From: Aquitalea magnusonii
Lineage (GTDB): Bacteria > Pseudomonadota > Gammaproteobacteria > Burkholderiales > Chromobacteriaceae
Direction: 5' to 3'
Length of the DNA stretch: 64,000 nt
Assembly: GCF_002217795.2 (NCBI RefSeq)
Contig: NZ_AP018823.1
Coordinates: forward strand, 1,612,001-1,676,000
The position numbers and the translations under genes were made by a program. This document shows, piece after piece, positions 61,701 through 64,000 of the stretch (its first letter is position 1; every line of letters starts with the position of its first letter). The notes under the pieces were generated by a model. The model worked only from the letters and a program-made list of their open reading frames with translations. It had not been told where the DNA came from and searched no databases.

Positions 61701-62572
61701 CCATGCAGGCCACGCTCAATGGCTCTGGTTCCGAACTGGCCGATACCATTTCCTACGTTGACAACTCCCTGCTCAGCCAGGTGCCTGCCGATACCGCAGC
61801 CATGGTGCGGCCCATGCTGGTACGCCCGCTGGCGCAGTCCTATACCGCGATGCTGGGGCCGGTGCAGCAGGACATCAATCAGGCCTGGGCCAACGAAGTG
61901 CTGCCGCAGTGGAAGCAGTTGGCCGGCAAATATCCGTTTGCCGACTCCGGTAGCGTGGCGTCTGTGGCCGAGATCAATCGCTTTGTCAAAGCCAATGACG
62001 GTGTGCTGGATAAGTTCATCAACAAATACCTGAGTGGTCTGGTACAGCGCAAGGGCGACACCCTTGTCCCCCGTTCCTGGGGTGAGCAGGGCATCCGCTT
62101 CAACCCGGAATTCCTCTCTGCGGCAGGCCGGCTGGGGGCATTGGCCTCTACCCAGTTGCAGGACGGGGAAAACAGCCGCTTTGAGCTACAACCGCAGCCC
62201 ACGCCGGGATTGTCCGAAATATCCATCGTGGTGGATGGCCAGGAGCTGCGCTATCGCAATGGCCCTCAAATATGGCAGCCGTTTAACTGGCCGGGAAGTG
62301 ACAACGCCGGTGGCGCGCGTATTCAAGTGGTTTCCTACAGCGGCGCTGCCAGCGTGATTGCCAACCAGTCCGGTCGCATGGGCCTGATGCGCTTGCTGGC
62401 TGCGGCCAAGGTCTCGCAAGACAGTAGTGATGTGGTCCTGCTTTCCTGGCCCGCAGGCAAGGGCGCGGATGGCCAGCTTGTCCGATTCAATTTCCGTATG
62501 GTTGGTGGAGTCAATCCTTTGCAACTGATCAAGCTTTACAAACTAAGCCTGCCTGAGCGCGTGACTTTGTAA
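58763..62572 (+). CDS. tssM: T6SS inner-membrane protein TssM (IcmF)
   Basis: A 1,269-residue protein. Two N-terminal transmembrane segments (about 10-31 and 41-60) are followed by a cytoplasmic NTPase-like domain with Walker A GHPAAGKSS (128-136) and GVGGTRNCDWFFS. A third membrane segment (~435-455) precedes the large periplasmic domain that binds TssJ. The periplasmic part has an unusual Pro/Lys/Ala repeat at residues ~553-594 (AKPEP units; 60420-60545), probably an unstructured linker. The ATG at 58763 is chosen over a GTG three codons earlier. Confidence 0.96.
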   Translation: MQAWLRHGKVASAIGFLILILLIWFVGPWLGLSSPETRLGWIIGVMLLWVLTLLVGQLVTRRAGSLLEKMLRKQADDAVIGADAGKRAEVTLLRQKMLAAVETLKKSKLGVSGGSAALYELPWYMIIGHPAAGKSSAILQSGLTFPFSDKSGIQGVGGTRNCDWFFSTEGVLLDTAGRYATQSEDRVEWLEFLKLLRKHRAKAPVNGILVAISLPELAQHNTEGFSTYARQVRERIDEMCNTFTVQVPVYLVFTKLDLLGGFSQFFQDADEEERARVWGVTLSAEQGKGFDIATVTGQQFELLYRGLVQLGEDKLVQHRGSQVSPAHFAFPIEFHGLKEAVVKFMRLLHEEDPYHGRPLLRGFYFTSALQEGVPRIVAANRVQGQFDLSAVGRDGKQAPSSYSFFLRDFFREVLFPDQHLISRQTAPRGGRLRVLAMCAGVLLLAGVAGVWSWTYIGNQRLLSQVATDRGEAQKMIASSQLYNKLRGLLVLQKRLEEFQDYRKNGEPWQLGWGLYQGNELEARLRKEYFAGLRQVMLQPVQHNLEETIKQYKNQPEQPAPVAAKPEPVAAKPEVSKPEPVHAKPRPHPVKPHRGLPNIVIGALGNHDYLAQKATAAMLDASAPAEQPAGTNGVASPANNQSAKLEVGYNALKTYLMLHEQKRMDEPQLIDQIPRYWRPYLESQRGQYSVEEIMAVAEKLVAFYVSQIKAGDLPLIDNDPRLISEVRETLRSSYKHLSAEERVYNEIRARANTRYAPLTVARILDNHDLDIMASSQMVEGMFTREAWSGYVKAAIDEASKGEIRGDDWVLASSMQDNLGKDGNVEKNRAALMELYRKQYIAAWKKFLPGVTVRDFSNPAQSASALTRLSDKQNSPVKLILARAAMETSWDNPSELNRSLENAKQSVLEKTTEFLKGGSDSADKKPNDKQFGEVGQAFAGVAQLVKGDNPPINGYLDQLAKLKAKVASIASSDEPGPQARAAMQATLNGSGSELADTISYVDNSLLSQVPADTAAMVRPMLVRPLAQSYTAMLGPVQQDINQAWANEVLPQWKQLAGKYPFADSGSVASVAEINRFVKANDGVLDKFINKYLSGLVQRKGDTLVPRSWGEQGIRFNPEFLSAAGRLGALASTQLQDGENSRFELQPQPTPGLSEISIVVDGQELRYRNGPQIWQPFNWPGSDNAGGARIQVVSYSGAASVIANQSGRMGLMRLLAAAKVSQDSSDVVLLSWPAGKGADGQLVRFNFRMVGGVNPLQLIKLYKLSLPERVTL

Positions 62573-62588
62573 CAAGGACGACCATTAA

Positions 62589-63605
62589 ATGGCCTTCAAT
62601 TTCAAGCGCACGCCAGTGACTGCAGGGGAGTTCTGCGTATTTGGCAAGCTACCGCGGCGTGGCGATTTCATCCGCATCAATGCCACGCACACTGCGGCAA
62701 CCCAACTGGACCATGTCATTGCCGACAGTCTGGTGCTGCTGGACGATGACAGCGCAAGGCAGCGTTACCAGCAAATGCCGGCATCTTCATTTCTTACCCG
62801 CACGCCGGATGGTGCCTGGTTGGCGCTTGGCGTCATCCAGCCCAGCCGCGACGAGAGTGGCCGCTTGTATCCCTTGGTGGCGGCATCCCTGTTGCCTTCC
62901 GACATGCCTCGCCCGCCGGTGGGCGTGATGATGCTGTCCAATGAACTGTTCTATAGCGGTTTGCAAGAGCAACTGAGCAATGCCATCGACAATGCGGTTG
63001 AGATGGTGGCGTGCCGACAGTACCTGGAGGAGCAATCCTTGTTTGGTGCCGGCTCTTTGGCTGATACCGAATTGGCAGAACAACTGCTGGGACGGCATTT
63101 GTCGCTAACGCCATGCCGCCATTTGTCTGATCAACTGGCCATAAGCTGCCAGATGGATCTGGCCTCACTGCTGCTTTCCTTCGTGTTCCATAGCCAGTTG
63201 TTGCGCAAGTTCCATGGCAGCCTGCCATCGCAGACTTACCTGCTGCCGCTGCCGGAAGGTGAAGGCGAGGACATGCTGGCGGTAGCCACCTGGTTGGCCT
63301 TGTTTGCGGCGGCCACCTGCAGCCTATCCGACATGCCGGTGCAATGCCTGATCATCCGCCAGCCGGAGCGCAACTGTCTGGCGCTGGTGCCCGGCACACT
63401 GACCGCGCCAATGCTGGCGCAGTGTTGGGGTAAGCAACTGGACGCCCGCTACATCATCGATGTGACGGATCAACAAGCACCTTGGTGCAGTCACCAGTCG
63501 TATGCCGAGGCGGTTTACATCCTCAGCCGACGCCTGAGTGATCCTCAGTTTTCACTGGCCCAGCTTTGTGACGTGATGGCCAGTCTGTCTCGCAGTCTTG
63601 TTTAA
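62589..63605 (+). CDS. tagF: T6SS regulator TagF (ImpM family)
   Basis: A 338-residue cytoplasmic protein with the ImpM/DUF2094 start 'FCVFGKLPRRGDFIRIN' followed by 'GAWLALGVIQPSRDESGRLYP'. TagF proteins repress T6SS post-translationally in several species. Residues after ~150 form an extra domain of unknown role, as in longer TagF proteins. It starts 16 bp after tssM and is followed closely by tssB. Confidence 0.88.
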   Translation: MAFNFKRTPVTAGEFCVFGKLPRRGDFIRINATHTAATQLDHVIADSLVLLDDDSARQRYQQMPASSFLTRTPDGAWLALGVIQPSRDESGRLYPLVAASLLPSDMPRPPVGVMMLSNELFYSGLQEQLSNAIDNAVEMVACRQYLEEQSLFGAGSLADTELAEQLLGRHLSLTPCRHLSDQLAISCQMDLASLLLSFVFHSQLLRKFHGSLPSQTYLLPLPEGEGEDMLAVATWLALFAAATCSLSDMPVQCLIIRQPERNCLALVPGTLTAPMLAQCWGKQLDARYIIDVTDQQAPWCSHQSYAEAVYILSRRLSDPQFSLAQLCDVMASLSRSLV

Positions 63606-63643
63606 TGGTTTGGTGAACATTTTCGGTTATATGGGGATTCATC

Positions 63644-64000
63644 ATGGGTAATGAAAGTACACAGAAAAAGCTGTCGCGCGTCCGTCCGCCGCGTGTGCAG
63701 ATCACTTACGACGTTGAAATCGGTGATGCCATCGAGACCAAGGAGCTGCCCTTTGTCATGGGCGTCCTGGGCGATTATTCCGGCCACCGCAAAGAGCCGC
63801 TGGCCAAGCTGAAGGAAACCAGCCGCAAGTTTGTGCAGATCGATCGCGATAATTTCGACGAAGTTCTCAAAGGGATGGCACCGCGTCTGCAGTTCAAGGT
63901 AGACAACAAGCTGGTCGATGATGACAGCCAACTGGGCGTTGAGCTTAATTTTGAGTCTCTTGCCGATTTCGAACCGCAAAACGTGGCCAAGCAGGTGGCA
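63644..64000 (+). CDS. tssB: T6SS sheath protein TssB (VipA), 5' part
   Basis: The start ATG is at 63644 (GGGG upstream) and the frame runs off the right edge after 119 codons. It encodes 'RPPRVQITYDVEIGDAIETK', then 'ELPFVMGVLGDYSG' and 'FVQIDRDNFDEVLKGMAPRL', typical of TssB. It forms the contractile sheath with TssC, whose gene should follow just outside the window. Confidence 0.94.
   Translation, partial: MGNESTQKKLSRVRPPRVQITYDVEIGDAIETKELPFVMGVLGDYSGHRKEPLAKLKETSRKFVQIDRDNFDEVLKGMAPRLQFKVDNKLVDDDSQLGVELNFESLADFEPQNVAKQVA

Noticed and set aside
1..64000. Prophage, integrative element or transposon ends around the T6SS cargo island
   Set aside because: No integrase, transposase, tRNA attachment site or terminal inverted repeats were seen; homologous recombination at tssF and tle1 explains the structure better.

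Overview
The window looks like a chromosomal segment of a GC-rich betaproteobacterium. The DUF3138-type outer-membrane protein, the hydroxyproline and tartrate gene sets, the liv-type cassettes and the style of the type VI secretion (T6SS) operon suggest Neisseriales/Chromobacteriaceae (Aquitalea, Chromobacterium or Vogesella-like). That placement is inference from gene content and no rRNA is present to test it. I saw no tRNA, rRNA, CRISPR array, transposase or integrase.

Left part (1-28.6 kb) is metabolic. It opens with the end of an FMN reductase and sfnG (dimethylsulfone monooxygenase), followed by a protein resembling a broken AMP-forming ligase and a complete liv-type ABC importer (2.7-7.9 kb). 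Next comes a complete trans-4-hydroxyproline catabolic set (9.1-13.9 kb: epimerase, D-hydroxyproline oxidase/dehydrogenase, deaminase, ketoglutarate semialdehyde dehydrogenase), with a divergent PAS-AraC regulator and a trailing binding protein. A cystathionine gamma-synthase-family enzyme follows. The tartrate region (17-20.4 kb) has a tartrate/D-malate dehydrogenase with its LysR regulator. Beside it is a deletion scar that fused the 3' end of a second, nonsense-mutated lysR to the last ~35 codons of ttdA, leaving ttdB intact but alone. Then come a DUF441 membrane protein, a small periplasmic copper-type cluster, a DUF3237 protein, and a leftward group with a DUF3138 outer-membrane protein, a polyamine-type binding protein, an amidohydrolase and a LuxR regulator.

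Right part (28.9-64 kb) is a T6SS locus. Leftward genes are tssJ, tssK, tssL, tssE, vgrG, a DUF4123 adaptor, a 13.7-kb AT-rich cargo island, tssF, tssG, tssH/clpV, a two-membrane-segment protein, PAAR and tssA. Rightward genes are a TagX-like M15 peptidase, tssM, tagF and tssB, which runs off the end. tssC and hcp are not in view and are expected just to the right.

The cargo island (37.2-50.85 kb) is the most unusual part. It holds one intact effector, a Tle1-type (DUF2235) phospholipase, and at least thirteen predicted exported small proteins that look like immunity factors. Seven of these are tandem copies of one DUF3304-like lipoprotein, in units of about 800 bp. Copy 1 overlaps the start of intact tle1 by 10 bp. 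Each of the other six overlaps, in exactly the same way, a truncated tle1 start of 36 to 65 codons. At the other end of the island the first 587 bp of tssF are duplicated. The extra copy is joined to the last 28 codons of a lost gene, whose stop codon abuts an orphan immunity-like gene. The island reads as an immunity bank that grew by repeated replacement or duplication of effector-immunity modules while keeping immunity genes and toxin-start anchors.
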